Position numbers and translations under genes: made by a program | Shown: piece by piece, positions 5,607-6,883 of the stretch | Position numbering within the stretch: position 1 is the stretch's first letter | Layout: each line of letters opens with the position of its first letter | Assembly (NCBI GenBank): GCA_937949455.1 | Contig: CALEDU010000047.1 | Span: forward strand, 1 to 6,883 | Direction of reading: 5' to 3' | Source: an uncultured Tepidimonas sp. | GTDB taxonomy: Bacteria; Pseudomonadota; Gammaproteobacteria; Burkholderiales; Burkholderiaceae_C | Length of the DNA stretch: 6,883 nucleotides | The notes under the pieces: generated by a model | What the model was told of the DNA's origin: nothing | The model's database searches: none | Seen by the model: the letters and a program-made list of their open reading frames with translations, nothing else

Positions 5607-6042
5607 GCGCCGCCGTGGCCACCCTCGACGGCACCCGCCTGGGCGAGATCTGGGTCCACTTGTCCGCCTCCCCGCTGCTGGGGCTGACGATCACCCTGTT
5701 GGCCTACGGCGTGGCGCACCGTCTGTTCCTGGCCTGTGGCGCGCACCCTCTGGCCAATCCGGTGGCCATCGCCATTGCGCTGATCGGGGGGCTGTTGACT
5801 CTGTCATATGGGGCGCGGCAACGGCGCGCTGGCTGTTCGATCGACTGGGCATCACCGACCCGATGGTGCGCGGTTTTGCTCTGGGGGTCACAGCCCACGG
5901 CATCGGCACGGCGCGGGCCTTTCAGGTCAGCCCGACGATGGGAGCTTTTGCCGGGCTGGCGATGGGACTGGCAGCCCTGTTCAATGCCCTGACTTTGCCC
6001 TGGCTGATGCAGGGCCTGCTGGCGCTGCTTTCAGCCGTGTAG
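5603..6042 (+). pseudogene. lrgB: lrgB (CidB/LrgB family) with internal deletion and frame change
   Basis: LrgB is a polytopic inner-membrane protein of about 230-240 residues that works with LrgA and is linked to transport of small carboxylates. Here 5603 to about 5809 encodes the LrgB N-terminus (SASPLLGLTITLLAYGVAHR, then NPVAIAIALIGGLLTLS). From about 5806-5812 a different frame encodes the C-terminus: GAATARWLFDRLGI, then GFALGVTAHGIGTARAFQV, the family's GxxxHxxGTA signature, to the TAG at 6042. By comparison with remembered E. coli YohK, about 100 middle residues are absent, including the region with the usual PKSVTTPIA motif, and the two halves are out of phase. A single base error cannot explain this. 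A functional LrgB is very unlikely. The start is probably TTG at 5603; GTG at 5615 is possible. The 3' end overlaps the lplT 3' end by 12 bp. Confidence 0.85.
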
Positions 6043-6883
6043 ATCGTCGCGTCGAGCAATCTCGAACAGGCGGGCCAGCTCGTGCGAATGACGCTGCAAA
6101 TTGTGACGGTGCCACCACATGATCAACACCATCACCCCGGCCACCAGCAGTCCGAAGACGGTGATGGCACCGAACGCCGACAGTCCCGCACCGGTGGCAG
6201 CAGTGTAGAGGAAGCCTAGCCCCAAGATGCAGGCCTGCTCGTTGAAGTTTTGTACCGCGATGGAGCGGCCAGCACCCATCAGATTGTGGCCACGGTGCTG
6301 CAGCAGCGCATTCATGGGCACTACCAGAAAACCGCCCAGGGCACCCAGTAGCACCAAAAACGGCGCGGCCACCCAGACGTCGCGGATGGCCACCATCAGC
6401 ACCACCAACAGCCCCATCGCCACACCCAGCGGCATGACGCGCGGGGCCTGGTCGATGCGCATGCGCACCGAGGCCACCACCGCCCCGACCGCCGTGCCAA
6501 CCGCCACCACGCCAACCAGGCTGGAAGCCTGCGTGGTGTTGTAGCCCAGCGCCGCCGCCGCCCAGGCCAGCACGATGTAGCGCAGGTTGCCGCTGACACC
6601 CCAGAACAGCGTCGTCGTCGCCAATGAGATCTGGCCCAGGTGGTCGCGCCACAGGCGCAGGTTGCAACGCCAGAAGTCTGGCAGCAGCGCCAGCGGATTG
6701 GGCGGCAGGTGGCGCAACGGTGCCGTGGTGCGCGGGATGCGCAGGTTGAACGCCGCCGCCAGCCCGTACACCGCCACCAGGCCGACGATGGCCAGTTCCG
6801 CCGCCGTCGGCAGCCAAGCGCGCAGCCATGCCGCCTCGTGCGCGGCCAGCCACGCTGCCACCGCGGGCGAGACGAGCTGCCCA
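6031..6883 (-). CDS. lplT: Lysophospholipid transporter LplT (MFS), N-terminus outside window
   Basis: The C-terminal 283 residues of a major-facilitator membrane protein; the frame is open through the right edge, so about the first third is missing and the GTG at 6861 should not be taken as the start. LplT flips lysophospholipids such as lyso-PE into the cytoplasm across the inner membrane for re-acylation by Aas. Supporting marks are ATTTLFWGVSGNLRYIVL, then PMNALLQHRGHNLMGAGRS and IAVQNFNEQACILGLGFLY, the latter two closely matching the LplT pattern of a PxNALLQxRG loop followed by GAGxxIAVQN. Several long hydrophobic segments alternate with short basic loops. The C-terminus is a basic cytoplasmic tail. 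Whether aas is nearby cannot be seen. It converges with the lrgB remnant and overlaps its last 12 bp. Membership of MFS is certain; LplT specifically is likely. Confidence 0.88.
   Translation of the reverse strand, partial: GQLVSPAVAAWLAAHEAAWLRAWLPTAAELAIVGLVAVYGLAAAFNLRIPRTTAPLRHLPPNPLALLPDFWRCNLRLWRDHLGQISLATTTLFWGVSGNLRYIVLAWAAAALGYNTTQASSLVGVVAVGTAVGAVVASVRMRIDQAPRVMPLGVAMGLLVVLMVAIRDVWVAAPFLVLLGALGGFLVVPMNALLQHRGHNLMGAGRSIAVQNFNEQACILGLGFLYTAATGAGLSAFGAITVFGLLVAGVMVLIMWWHRHNLQRHSHELARLFEIARRDDLHG

Noticed and set aside
5551..5800. Upstream part of the frame that carries the LrgB C-terminus, read as one 163-residue protein
   Set aside because: Before about 5806 this frame is Arg/Pro-rich and overlaps the lrgA remnant and the LrgB N-terminal frame; only its second half is LrgB-like, so it is not one intact gene.
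5981..6853. Minus-strand 290-codon frame over lplT
   Set aside because: A Gly/Ala-rich shadow of lplT in another frame, without transporter motifs.

Overview
The window is very GC-rich DNA (by eye about two thirds G+C) and densely packed with genes. The gene set (HemJ-type CopD protein, VanZ-family protein, thioredoxin-like 2Fe-2S ferredoxin, GlcE/GlcF, LplT) and the protein wording suggest a betaproteobacterium of the order Burkholderiales, probably Comamonadaceae-like. That placement is an inference from remembered protein families; no search was run.

Left half (1-2894), all on the minus strand and read right to left: hemJ (protoporphyrinogen oxidase/CopD family), a long VanZ-family membrane protein, a small thioredoxin-fold [2Fe-2S] ferredoxin, a COG2945-type alpha/beta hydrolase, and the start of a D-alanyl-D-alanine carboxypeptidase that runs off the left edge. 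Spacings of 5 bp, a 4-bp ATGA overlap, 21 bp and about 40 bp make one transcription unit likely.

Centre (2895-3028): a 134-bp divergent intergenic region. Both flanking genes lack a clear Shine-Dalgarno sequence and have a -10-like hexamer 7-8 nt before the start codon, so both mRNAs may be leaderless.

Right half, plus strand: glcE and glcF (FAD and iron-sulfur subunits of glycolate oxidase) lie 3 bp apart. No glcD lies directly upstream of glcE. Directly behind glcF are the ruins of an lrgA-lrgB pair: only the last membrane segment of LrgA remains, and LrgB has lost about its middle 100 residues and changes reading frame at the junction. This is the most notable part of the window. LrgA/LrgB relatives carry small carboxylates, and the plant plastid glycolate/glycerate transporter PLGG1 is an LrgA-LrgB fusion, so this looks like a glycolate uptake-and-oxidation locus that kept two oxidase subunits but lost its transporter.

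Right edge (6031-6883, minus strand): the C-terminal two thirds of an LplT-type lysophospholipid transporter, converging on and overlapping the lrgB remnant by 12 bp. I found no RNA genes, CRISPR arrays, insertion sequences or convincing terminators, and no candidate for a wholly new multi-gene system. No gene-free stretch exceeds 134 bp.
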